Source: an uncultured Thermomicrobiales bacterium
Lineage (GTDB): Bacteria; Chloroflexota; Chloroflexia; Thermomicrobiales; Thermomicrobiaceae
Assembly: GCA_937891245.1 (NCBI GenBank)
Contig: CALAGB010000460.1
Span: forward strand, 1 to 8,192
DNA: 8,192 nucleotides
Reading direction: 5' to 3'
Below are positions 1 to 6,628 of this stretch, piece by piece (position 1 is the first letter of the stretch; the number at the start of each line of letters is the position of its first letter). A model generated the notes under the pieces. That model was not told the DNA's origin and searched no databases. It was given only the letters and a program-made list of their open reading frames with translations. The position numbers were made by a program, and so were the translations under genes.

Positions 1-798
1 GGGGGTATCGATTTTGGGGCCGAGGTCGCGTTGCAGGAGCAGGGCGGCCCAGGCGATGAAGGGGGCGAGGTTGGGGAGCGGCCCGGCGATTTCGTGGTAG
101 CCGGCGGCCCAGCCAAGGCGGAAATGATGACGAATGAGGCGTGCTTGGTTGTTGTGAAGCGGGAGCGGCAACCAACTGAGGATCGAGTAGGTGCGGGCGA
201 AGTCGGCGCGCACATCGCCGACGGCGGCGTTTGCCCAGTCGATGATGCCGGTGATCTCGCCGGCATCGACCAGAACGTTGAGCGGATGGTAGTCGAGATG
301 CAGGATGCCCTCGCGCCATGGTGGCAGGTCGCGGAGCCGCCGATCGAGCGGACCGTGGCCGCCGGTGCCCCAGCCGACCCAATCGCGACGAAGGTGCGTG
401 CTCAGCGTTGCGGGCACGGAAACGGTATGTAGGCGCGCCTGGGCGCGTCCGAACGTGGTGCCGAGTGTCCAGGCATCGCCGGGAGCGGCGGATAATACGC
501 ACAGGAGCGTCGTTCCGGTGCACCAGGTCATGAGACAGGCCGGCAGGTCGTTCGGCTCACCGGTGGCTTCAATGCGCGGCACCGGCACGGCGTCAATCTC
601 ACGCATCGCCGCGATTTCGCGGTCGCGCACATGGCGCAGATCTGGACGATAGACGCGCAAGAGCGAGGCTTGCCCGCCGTGCTCGACACGCCAGAGGCGA
701 GCGTCGCCAAGGCCATCGGTGATCGGCTCGATCCGCTCGATTTCATGGACGCCGAGTTGACGCAGGAGTTCGAGCGGGTCGGCGACGTCGAGCGTCAC
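1..798 (-). CDS. Aminoglycoside phosphotransferase (APH)-family kinase, C-terminus cut by the window edge
   Basis: An open frame runs from a GTG at 798 to the window edge without a stop, giving 266 visible residues. It carries the APH/choline-kinase catalytic signature: the Brenner loop HLDYHPLN at residues 167-174 (Asp169 as catalytic base, Asn174) followed by GIIDW at 184-188 (Asp187 as Mg ligand). The N-lobe strand LLRVYRP (46-52) has Arg where many kinases have the ATP-binding Lys; in my recollection this is common in this branch. The family phosphorylates small molecules such as aminoglycosides, choline, homoserine or sugars. Nothing here identifies the substrate, so antibiotic resistance should not be assumed. 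The GTG overlaps the stop of the upstream zinc-ribbon gene as GTGA (795-798), which fixes the start and implies translational coupling. The family is usually about 280-350 aa, so only a short C-terminal part should be missing. Confidence 0.88.
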   Translation of the reverse strand, partial: MTLDVADPLELLRQLGVHEIERIEPITDGLGDARLWRVEHGGQASLLRVYRPDLRHVRDREIAAMREIDAVPVPRIEATGEPNDLPACLMTWCTGTTLLCVLSAAPGDAWTLGTTFGRAQARLHTVSVPATLSTHLRRDWVGWGTGGHGPLDRRLRDLPPWREGILHLDYHPLNVLVDAGEITGIIDWANAAVGDVRADFARTYSILSWLPLPLHNNQARLIRHHFRLGWAAGYHEIAGPLPNLAPFIAWAALLLQRDLGPKIDTP

Positions 799-1637
799 TC
801 CGGTTCAACGCCCTTGGCGCGAAGTTCGGCGATGTCGTAATCCACTTCCTGGAGCTGGCGGCGAATGACCGGTAGTCGCTCGCGGGCCTGTTCCATTTCG
901 GCGATGATCTCGCTCCGCTTGTGCGCCAGACGATGGGCCGCTTCGGCGATTTCATCGCGTTGCCAGTCAAGTTGGGTGCAGGCTGGACAGCGTCCTTTCG
1001 GATCGAGCCAGCCGCCGCATTCCTCGCACGGACGCGTCAGATCGGCGAGGGTTAGTTCGGGGAGCGGTTCGTTGTCGGTCGCGCGTTCCAGCGCTTCGTT
1101 AGCGACGATCGAGAAACTATTGCGCAGGTGATTGCGCAAGCGCGCGCGCTCTGTTTCCTCGAGCGTCGCCGGAATGAGCGGCAGCACATCGCCGTCAAAA
1201 AGCACGAGCGTCGGGAGCTCCAGCTGGTGACCGCGCTCGGCCCAGTCGATCTCTTCGCGATAGTCGAGCGCCACGCCACCGGCGCGTAGCATGACTTCAG
1301 CCGGCTCCGCGGTCGAGACGACCTCGACCGCGATCGGTTCGGGCGCCAGCTGCACGGTCGGGATGTCGCTGGGATGGGGCACGAGCGCGGCGATATCGGC
1401 GTTCGCCTGGACGATCGCGTCATCCAGTTGCTCGACGCGCTCGGTCCAGTAATTGCTCGGCAGGAATGCCGATTCGGCGCGGCTCAGATCGTATTCGAGA
1501 TTTGCCCGGCGCGTTTCCAGGCGTGACAGCCGGCGACGTTCGGCGTCGCGAATCGGGACGTTGAGCGATGGTTGCGATGAATCGCGCGGCGTGGAGTCGC
1601 CCTGAATCTCTCGTCGCCAGATATTTAGCCGATGCAT
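795..1637 (-). CDS. Zinc-ribbon and coiled-coil protein of unknown function
   Basis: I do not recognise this 280-aa protein. Three parts are visible. Residues about 30-85 are charged and helical with heptad-like spacing, a probable coiled coil. Residues about 95-200 look like a mixed alpha/beta middle region with short hydrophobic strands (for example LPTLVLFDGDVLPLIP at 141-156). A compact zinc ribbon, C-x2-C-x9-C-x2-C, has Cys at 204, 207, 217 and 220 and is followed directly by a second long charged helix (222-275). There is no signal peptide or membrane segment, so the protein is probably cytoplasmic. The arrangement suggests a scaffold, adaptor or nucleic-acid-binding role, but this is inference from architecture. 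It sits between the M50 protease gene (28 nt upstream) and the APH-like kinase (GTGA overlap), so all three are probably co-transcribed. The ATG at 1637 is supported by a well-placed GGAAGGA. Confidence 0.85.
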   Translation of the reverse strand: MHRLNIWRREIQGDSTPRDSSQPSLNVPIRDAERRRLSRLETRRANLEYDLSRAESAFLPSNYWTERVEQLDDAIVQANADIAALVPHPSDIPTVQLAPEPIAVEVVSTAEPAEVMLRAGGVALDYREEIDWAERGHQLELPTLVLFDGDVLPLIPATLEETERARLRNHLRNSFSIVANEALERATDNEPLPELTLADLTRPCEECGGWLDPKGRCPACTQLDWQRDEIAEAAHRLAHKRSEIIAEMEQARERLPVIRRQLQEVDYDIAELRAKGVEPE

Positions 1638-1644
1638 GCACGCT

Positions 1645-1651
1645 TCCTTCC
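1645..1651 (-). promoter_or_regulatory. Ribosome binding site for the zinc-ribbon gene
   Basis: GGAAGGA on the minus strand lies 7 nt before the ATG at 1637. It favours that ATG over the out-of-frame GTG four bases upstream (1641), which would give only a short, unrelated frame. Confidence 0.6.
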
Positions 1652-1665
1652 GCGATGTCGCTCGG

Positions 1666-2676
1666 TTATGGCTGTTTGGCCGGTTCGGGCAGGGTGCTCA
1701 TATCCCAGCTGTCGACGGTATCGAGCGCCGCTTTGAGCACTGGGAAGACCTCCTCGGGCGCCGGGATCCCCTGGATCAGTTCCAACGGCTGCTGGAACGA
1801 TTGCCCATTGGGTTCCAGCTGGCGGATGGCGCCGTGGATCTCGATGTGGCGCGGGTTGGCGACGACGGCGTAGATCGCGACGACCCGACCAAAGCCGTTG
1901 CTGACCCAGTTGAGCGTCACGCCGGCGGCGTTTTTCTCCGGTGCATTGGCAACGACGCGCAGTGGGTGCTTCCAGCTCGATGCCAGCATCTCGGCTGAAC
2001 CAAGCAGTTCGTTGGCTGCCTGACCAAGCGAAACCCGCCGCAGTGAATTCGCCGAAACGCCGGTGCGATTCGCGTAGAGCGCGCGACCCCAATCGCTGCG
2101 CCAGGCGAGCACCCCGGCGACGACGAGCCCGATATGGACGATGCCGGTAACCCGGCTGAGCAGCGGCGTGGCCCCGCTGTAAATCTGCGACCAGTCACCT
2201 TCGAAGCCACCGGCCAGATCGAGCAAGGGATAGAAGATGATCGAGTTGATGATGCTGAGCGCCCCGAAAATGAAGAGCAGGTAGTTGATCGACGTGCGAC
2301 GTGGCCAGAAGACCGGAATGGCAATGGCGATCAGTCCGAGAACGAGGCTGACGAGATTTCCGGCCAGCGCGACGGCGTAAATCTGATCGGGCGTGACGAA
2401 GCCGCGATAGCCGACAAAGCCATAGAAGAAGTAGTAGCCGTAACTGGTGATCTGGGCGCCGATTGCCTTAATGACGACCGCATGGCCGAGTTCGTGGAAG
2501 ATGACGCTGAGCGGCAGGAGGACGAAAAACGCCACTTCGCTCATACGCTGGCGGTCACTTGGGGTAAAGTCTTGGTCGAAGAGTTGGTGCCGGTCCCGGA
2601 TCACCATGTACAGGGTGCGGAGCGAGACCAGGCCCAGCAAGAGTCCGGTGATGGCCATGAAGCTGGGTGTAAACAC
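1666..2676 (-). CDS. M50-type (site-2-protease-like) membrane zinc metallopeptidase
   Basis: This is a 336-aa integral membrane protein. The zinc-binding motif HELGH is at 61-65, inside the second hydrophobic segment, as in M50 intramembrane proteases. Probable membrane segments are about 3-26, 48-70, 97-122, 129-150 and 174-192. The third zinc ligand is usually Asp in an NPDG-like motif; here the matching position is probably Asp153 in LLDLAGG, followed by GDW (160-162). No PDZ domain is visible. The C-terminal 135 residues are soluble-looking and of unknown function. M50 proteases cleave membrane-anchored substrates, such as anti-sigma factors, within the bilayer; the substrate here is unknown, and a non-peptidase role is possible because the second motif is divergent. 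I chose the GTG at 2676 because GAGGAG lies 8 nt upstream and a promoter lies just beyond. The ATG at codon 7 (2658) is the alternative. It is the first gene of a leftward operon. Confidence 0.85.
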   Translation of the reverse strand: MFTPSFMAITGLLLGLVSLRTLYMVIRDRHQLFDQDFTPSDRQRMSEVAFFVLLPLSVIFHELGHAVVIKAIGAQITSYGYYFFYGFVGYRGFVTPDQIYAVALAGNLVSLVLGLIAIAIPVFWPRRTSINYLLFIFGALSIINSIIFYPLLDLAGGFEGDWSQIYSGATPLLSRVTGIVHIGLVVAGVLAWRSDWGRALYANRTGVSANSLRRVSLGQAANELLGSAEMLASSWKHPLRVVANAPEKNAAGVTLNWVSNGFGRVVAIYAVVANPRHIEIHGAIRQLEPNGQSFQQPLELIQGIPAPEEVFPVLKAALDTVDSWDMSTLPEPAKQP

Positions 2677-2684
2677 GTGGATGA

Positions 2685-2690
2685 CTCCTC
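2685..2690 (-). promoter_or_regulatory. Ribosome binding site deciding the M50 protease start
   Basis: GAGGAG on the minus strand lies 8 nt before the GTG at 2676. This supports the GTG start rather than the ATG six codons downstream. Confidence 0.65.
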
Positions 2691-2707
2691 GATTCCCTCA
2701 GAGACGA

Positions 2708-2716
2708 ATTGTAGCA
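2708..2716 (-). promoter_or_regulatory. Extended -10 promoter for the protease operon
   Basis: Read on the minus strand this is TGC followed by TACAAT. It is a five-of-six match to the sigma-70 -10 consensus with an upstream TG in the extended position. No good -35 is visible at the expected distance, as is common for extended -10 promoters. Transcription would begin near 2701, leaving a leader of about 25 nt that contains the GAGGAG site. This is a consensus match by eye only. Confidence 0.5.
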
Positions 2717-2742
2717 CCCACGCCGCGGGTGACGGTGACGCG

Positions 2743-3654
2743 GTGCCGCGCTCGTTTCGCCCGGCGACCGACCCGGATACCGTTTGTTTCGGCGACAACC
2801 TCGATCTGCTGGCGCTGATTCCCGACGGCTCGGTCCCACTGATCTACATCGATCCACCCTTCAACACCGGGCGTACGCAGAGCCGCACCCGACTGCGCAC
2901 CGTGCGCGATCCAGAGGGCGACCGCACCGGCTTTCAGGGGCGGCCGTATCGGACGACGCGATTGAGTACCCAGGCGTACGGCGATACGTTCGATGACTAT
3001 CTCGCCTTTCTCGAACCGCGCCTGCGGGAAGCCTATCGCGTGCTCGCGGCTGATGGCACGCTTTACCTGCATCTCGACTATCGCGAGGTCCATTACGCCA
3101 AGGTGCTGCTCGATGGCATCTTCGGCCGCGCCTCATTTTTGAACGAGATCATCTGGGCCTACGATTTCGGCGGCCGGGCGCGCAATCGCTGGCCGGCCAA
3201 GCATGACAACATCCTGGTCTACGTCAAATCGCCTCATCGCTACGTCTTTAACACCGATGAGATCGACCGGGTACCGTACATGGCTCCGGGCCTGGTCGGT
3301 CCGGAAAAAGCGGCGCGGGGCAAACTGCCGACCGATACCTGGTGGCAGACGATCGTCTCAACCAACGGCCGCGAACGAACCGGCTATCCGACGCAAAAAC
3401 CGTTGCTCATCCTGCGCCGGATCATTCAGGCGTCCTCGAACCGCGGCGATCTGGTGCTCGATTTCTTTGCCGGCAGCGGCACGGCCGGTGTGGCGGCCCG
3501 CGAATTGGGGCGACGTTTTCTCTTGGTTGATAACAATCCCGATGCGCTGCAGGTGATGCGGCAACGCTTTGCGACGTACGAAGATGTCCGTTTTGTGCGG
3601 TATGATCGCGGCACAGAGTTGAGCGAGCTGGATGGGGAAGGGGATCGTTCGTGA
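2743..3654 (+). CDS. Beta-class DNA amino-methyltransferase (N6-adenine or N4-cytosine), orphan
   Basis: Predicted to transfer a methyl group from S-adenosylmethionine to an exocyclic amino group in DNA. From the GTG at 2743 the product is 303 aa. The catalytic motif IV DPPF is at 37-40, preceded by strand VPLIYI. The SAM-binding motif I, FFAGSGT, comes later at 241-247, after GYPTQKP (214-220). The order IV then I marks the beta class. The roughly 200-residue middle part should hold target recognition. No restriction endonuclease or specificity subunit is seen nearby, so it is probably a solitary methylase. The start is uncertain: the frame stays open far upstream, but that part is antisense to the protease. 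In-frame GTGs at 2743 and 2677 are the realistic choices and neither has a strong ribosome binding site. The stop overlaps the start of the aldolase gene (GTGA, 3651-3654). Confidence 0.88.
   Translation: MPRSFRPATDPDTVCFGDNLDLLALIPDGSVPLIYIDPPFNTGRTQSRTRLRTVRDPEGDRTGFQGRPYRTTRLSTQAYGDTFDDYLAFLEPRLREAYRVLAADGTLYLHLDYREVHYAKVLLDGIFGRASFLNEIIWAYDFGGRARNRWPAKHDNILVYVKSPHRYVFNTDEIDRVPYMAPGLVGPEKAARGKLPTDTWWQTIVSTNGRERTGYPTQKPLLILRRIIQASSNRGDLVLDFFAGSGTAGVAARELGRRFLLVDNNPDALQVMRQRFATYEDVRFVRYDRGTELSELDGEGDRS
3638..3643 (+). promoter_or_regulatory. Ribosome binding site for the aldolase gene
   Basis: AAGGGG lies 7 nt before the GTG at 3651, inside the last codons of the methyltransferase gene. It supports this GTG over a second in-frame GTG four codons later (3663), although family alignment would also tolerate that one because the conserved IDLR begins just after it. 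Confidence 0.5.
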
Positions 3655-4688
3655 ACCAGGGTGTGATTGACCTTCGTGGCGATTGGGCCGCGCCGCCGAC
3701 CGATGCAATGCGCCGGGCGATGGCCGAGGCAGAGGTTGGCGATGACAATTCTCACGAAGACCCGACCGTCATCCAGCTGGAGGAGATGTCGGCCGATCTG
3801 CTCGGCAAGGAAGCGGCGCTCTTCGTGCCGAGCGGCACCATGGGCAACCTCGTCTCGGTGCTGGCGCAGACGGAGCATGGAAGCGAAATCATCGCCGGGG
3901 ATCGAGCGCATACCGTCATTTACGAGCGTGGCGGCATCGCGGCGCTCGGCGGCCATCCGATCAGGACGGTGCCGAACGACCGTTTCGGCATGCTCGATCC
4001 GGTGCAGGTTGAAGCGGCGATTCGTCCAGAGAATATCCACTTCCCGCGCACCGGTCTGCTCATGATCGAAAATACGCACAATCTCTGTAGCGGCACGGTG
4101 TTGCGACCGGAACAGGTCGACATGCTGGCCGGAATCGCCCACGAGCACGGCTTCCCGGTCCATCTCGACGGCTCGCGCATCTTCAACGCGGCCGCAGCGC
4201 TTGATGCGCCGGTCGCACGACTGGCGGCGCCGTTTGACACGGTGACGTTCTGCCTCTCGAAGGGACTGGCGGCACCGGTTGGCGCGATCGTCGTCGGGGG
4301 CGCCGCGACGATCGCCAGAGCGCGCGAGAAGCGTAAGCTGCTCGGCGGCGCCATGCGCCAGGCCGGCGTGATCGCCGCGGCCGGGATCGTTGGCCTGGAG
4401 CAGATGGCGGAGCGGCTGCCGGAGGATCATGCCAACGCCCGGCGACTGGCCGAAGGGCTGGCGACGCTCCCGCACATTGCGCTCGATCTCGACACGGTGC
4501 AGACGAACATCGTCTTTTTCGAGATCGAGGCGCCGCTGTCAGGGGAACAGTTGACCGCCGGTCTGAAAGCCTCCGGTGTGCGTTTCACCCCGTTTGGCCC
4601 GACGACCTTTCGTTTCGTGACGCATTACGCCATCGGCCGCGACGATATCGAGCGCGTGCTGCTGGCGATGAAAGAAATCGTGGCCTAA
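3651..4688 (+). CDS. Threonine-aldolase-family PLP-dependent enzyme
   Basis: A fold-type I PLP enzyme of 345 aa, the usual length for low-specificity L-threonine aldolases, which cleave L-threonine or allo-threonine to glycine and acetaldehyde. Conserved family blocks are present in order: AEVGDD (27-32), EDPTV (36-40), the PLP phosphate loop SGTMGN (61-66), His87 in DRAH that stacks on PLP, ENTHN (140-144), HLDGSR (171-176) with the pyridine-binding Asp173, FCLSKG with the Schiff-base Lys204, GGAMRQ (232-237), and RFVTH (321-325). Two blocks depart from the usual form: DLRGDWAAPP (7-16) replaces the common DLRSDTVTxP, and DDNSHEDP (31-38) replaces the common DDVYGEDP. The Ser of DLRS contacts the cofactor/substrate in known aldolases, so the substrate may differ. 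The GTG start overlaps the methyltransferase stop. Cytoplasmic. Confidence 0.9.
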   Translation: MNQGVIDLRGDWAAPPTDAMRRAMAEAEVGDDNSHEDPTVIQLEEMSADLLGKEAALFVPSGTMGNLVSVLAQTEHGSEIIAGDRAHTVIYERGGIAALGGHPIRTVPNDRFGMLDPVQVEAAIRPENIHFPRTGLLMIENTHNLCSGTVLRPEQVDMLAGIAHEHGFPVHLDGSRIFNAAAALDAPVARLAAPFDTVTFCLSKGLAAPVGAIVVGGAATIARAREKRKLLGGAMRQAGVIAAAGIVGLEQMAERLPEDHANARRLAEGLATLPHIALDLDTVQTNIVFFEIEAPLSGEQLTAGLKASGVRFTPFGPTTFRFVTHYAIGRDDIERVLLAMKEIVA

Positions 4689-4742
4689 GGCGATCGAACG
4701 ACGACCCACCGCCGATACTGTGGAAGGGGATTCAAGAGGTTC

Positions 4743-6005
4743 ATGGATATCAACGAGCAAGAACAGAAGGCCTGGGAGATTGTCGACCGCAAGGACGATC
4801 AGATCCTGGCTCGCTTCAAGACGGTCATCGGTGTAAACACGGTTGTGCCGCCCGGCCTGAATTACGACACGCTGGTCGATCTGCTGGAGCCGGAATTCAA
4901 GCGGCTCGGCTTTGAGACGGAGCGAGTCATCGTGCCCGAGGAGCGCATCGCCGAGATTCCGCTGCCGTTGCAAGGTCCGCGCGTCAACCTGGTCGCGCGA
5001 CGTGGCAACGGCAAGGAGCCGGTGACGATCTACGCCCACATGGACGTCGTACCGATCGAAGAGGGCTGGCAGCACGATCCGTTTGGTGCCGAATTGGATG
5101 ACGGCAAGATCTACGGTCGCGGCACGGCCGATATGAAAGGCTCGATTGCTTCGCTCCTGACCGCCATCGAGGTGATGGACGAAGCGGGTATTGAACCAAA
5201 CTACGACCTGATCGTCTGCCTGTGCACCGACGAGGAGATCGGCGGCTATCCGGGCATCTGGCATCTCGCCAAGGAGGGCTACGTCCAGGGGCATATGCTC
5301 TGCATGGAGGGCGGGCAGGACCCGGAGATCGGCCTTGCGTCGGCCGGCTCGGTTGACGTGACCGTGACGACGATTGGCAAGAGCTGCCATTCCGGCTCGA
5401 ACTATCTCGGTGTGAACGGCATCGATGCCATGCTCCCGATCCTGAATGAACTGGCCGAACTGAAGAAAGCGGTCGAGAGCCGCGAATCGACGGTGCTCGG
5501 TGTCCCGAACGAGAAGGCGCCCTCGAAATACATGACGCCGATGTTCAACTTCGCCATCATCAACGCGGGCGTCAAATCGAACATCGTCCCGGCGACCTGC
5601 ACGCTGCTGATCAACCGGCGCTACATCCCGGAAGAAAACTACGAGGATGTCACTAATGAGATCAAGGAGGCGGTTGAGCGCGGGAAGAAAAAGAGCAACG
5701 CGCTCGACGTCACGATCGACTTCTTCCACGTCTATCCGGCGATGAAGATGGAAGAAGGACCGCACATGCACAAGATGATGGAAGCGGTGCAGCTGGTGCA
5801 GGGCTACCGGGCGGATCAGTTCGTCGGTTCAGGTTCCTCCGGCTCAACCGACATGGCGAATGTGCAGCAGGAACTCGGCTGGACGGATATTCCGTTCTGT
5901 GGGCCGGGCCGCGAAGAGAGTCGGGCTCACGGCGCCGACGAATTCGTCTACCTGAACGACGTCAAGGCGCACATGAAAGAGTTGATTCACTACCTGGCAT
6001 TCTGA
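4743..6005 (+). CDS. M20-family zinc metallopeptidase (ArgE/DapE-like deacylase or dipeptidase)
   Basis: A 420-aa protein with the full dinuclear zinc site of the M20 family. HMD is at 99-101 (metal His99 and helper Asp101), GRGTADMKG at 125-133 (bridging Asp130), the catalytic Glu pair EE at 164-165, Glu189 in CMEGGQD as a likely metal ligand, and His396 in RAHGADEF as the last ligand. The dimerisation/lid domain spans about 200-315, with CHSGSNYLGVNGI (215-227) holding the substrate-binding His216. Members hydrolyse N-acyl amino acids, succinyl-diaminopimelate, acetylornithine or dipeptides; no feature here settles the substrate. There is no signal peptide, so it is probably cytoplasmic. 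The ATG at 4743 has AAGAGG only 3 nt upstream and a GGAAGGGG tract further back, so initiation may be modest. It lies 54 nt after the aldolase and may belong to the same transcript; a hairpin follows the stop. Confidence 0.93.
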   Translation: MDINEQEQKAWEIVDRKDDQILARFKTVIGVNTVVPPGLNYDTLVDLLEPEFKRLGFETERVIVPEERIAEIPLPLQGPRVNLVARRGNGKEPVTIYAHMDVVPIEEGWQHDPFGAELDDGKIYGRGTADMKGSIASLLTAIEVMDEAGIEPNYDLIVCLCTDEEIGGYPGIWHLAKEGYVQGHMLCMEGGQDPEIGLASAGSVDVTVTTIGKSCHSGSNYLGVNGIDAMLPILNELAELKKAVESRESTVLGVPNEKAPSKYMTPMFNFAIINAGVKSNIVPATCTLLINRRYIPEENYEDVTNEIKEAVERGKKKSNALDVTIDFFHVYPAMKMEEGPHMHKMMEAVQLVQGYRADQFVGSGSSGSTDMANVQQELGWTDIPFCGPGREESRAHGADEFVYLNDVKAHMKELIHYLAF

Positions 6006-6045
6006 TCATGGTCACGCGTCGTTAATGTAGCAGAATCGGCTTCGA

Positions 6046-6071
6046 GGCGGCCGGCGCACGTGCCGGCCGTC
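6046..6071 (+). terminator. GC-rich hairpin after the M20 gene, possible terminator
   Basis: An 8-bp perfect stem (CGGCCGGC at 6048-6055 with GCCGGCCG at 6062-6069) closes a 6-nt loop, GCACGT. One G-U and one G-C pair extend it to ten pairs. It starts 40 bp after the M20 stop and ends 35 bp before the next start. What follows (ATTCATTCT) is only mildly T-rich, with no run of T, so it is not a textbook intrinsic terminator. It could instead stabilise the upstream 3' end or be a small palindromic repeat. Confidence 0.5.
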
Positions 6072-6097
6072 ATTCATTCTCTGGAGCCGTTATTCGT

Positions 6098-6102
6098 GGA
6101 GG
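6098..6102 (+). promoter_or_regulatory. Ribosome binding site for the first GNAT gene
   Basis: GGAGG lies 4 nt before the ATG at 6107. The core is strong but the spacing is slightly short. It supports this ATG as the start. Confidence 0.5.
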
Positions 6103-6106
6103 TTCA

Positions 6107-6628
6107 ATGCGTGTCGTCTATTTGACGGGAGATCGCGTCCATATCCGCCCGCCGGTTGAGTCTGACAAAGAGTGCGCGATCGCCTGGTTCAACAGTCTCG
6201 TCCCAGCCAATGAAATCCGCGCGGCTCAGTCGATGGAGAATCAGGTTTATCCGTACTGGGAAGCGACCGAATTTACCTTCATCATCGCGCGCGTCGTGGA
6301 CGACGCCGTTATTGGGAGCGTGCACCTGAGTATCGGTGATTGGCGGGTCGTTAGCGTCCGCTTCCATATGGCGCCGATGCTGCCCGATGCTGATGAACTG
6401 CGCGCCGAAGCGTTGCGACTGCTCATCCCCTGGCTACGCGATGAGCACGAATTTATGGCGGTTCGGCTTGCGCTCCCCGATAACCAGACCGTCACCATCG
6501 CGGCGGCTGAAGAGCTCGAAATGGTCCTGTCGGTGCGCTTACGCGAATTTGTGCCGGTGCCGGGTGGGCGGGCTGACGAGCTGATCTATGAAGCGCTCAA
6601 CCCGCGCTGGGAGGTTCCGCATGCGTAA
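6107..6628 (+). CDS. GNAT-like protein with a degenerate acetyl-CoA site
   Basis: A 173-aa protein whose opening, LTGDRVHIRPPVESD (6-20), matches the first strand and helix of RimJ/RimL-type N-acetyltransferases. VIGSVHLSIGDWRVVSVRFHMAP (68-90) fits the central antiparallel strands. The next element should be the pyrophosphate-binding loop Q/R-x-x-G-x-G/A; instead the sequence is MLPDADELRAEAL (91-103), with no glycine. A later segment, LPDNQTVTIAAAEELEMVLSVRL (123-145), aligns with the NTRSAAAVTKQGYKLAGR region of the next gene. The two are therefore probably related, and this one may bind acetyl-CoA poorly or not at all. The C-terminus overlaps the next gene by 8 bp, so the pair should be translated together. 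The acceptor is unknown. The call rests on N-terminal similarity and gene pairing more than on motifs. Confidence 0.75.
   Translation: MRVVYLTGDRVHIRPPVESDKECAIAWFNSLVPANEIRAAQSMENQVYPYWEATEFTFIIARVVDDAVIGSVHLSIGDWRVVSVRFHMAPMLPDADELRAEALRLLIPWLRDEHEFMAVRLALPDNQTVTIAAAEELEMVLSVRLREFVPVPGGRADELIYEALNPRWEVPHA
6609..6614 (+). promoter_or_regulatory. Ribosome binding site setting the start of the second GNAT gene
   Basis: GGGAGG lies 6 nt before the ATG at 6621, inside the end of the first GNAT gene. It favours this ATG over the in-frame upstream start at 6588, which would add eleven residues that do not fit the family. Confidence 0.75.

Noticed and set aside
31..432. Plus-strand open frame at the left edge
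   Set aside because: It lies opposite the APH-like kinase, whose Brenner motif and metal Asp are clear. The plus-strand product has no recognisable feature.
1..798. Antibiotic resistance gene
   Set aside because: The APH fold covers many non-resistance kinases, and neither close similarity to a known resistance enzyme nor a mobile context is visible.
2134..2742. Upstream extension of the methyltransferase frame, about 200 more codons
   Set aside because: It lies antisense to the well-supported M50 protease gene, its translation is low-complexity and acidic with no family features, and the conserved methyltransferase domain begins only after 2743.
3426..4475. Long minus-strand open frame (349 codons) opposite the aldolase
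   Set aside because: The translation is rich in Arg, His and Asp without hydrophobic-core patterning. It is a shadow of the GC-rich codon pattern of a gene with clear family motifs.
4539..5771. Long minus-strand open frame (410 codons) opposite the M20 peptidase
   Set aside because: The plus-strand gene has every M20 metal ligand. The antisense product shows no motif and also runs into the end of the aldolase gene, as expected for a shadow.
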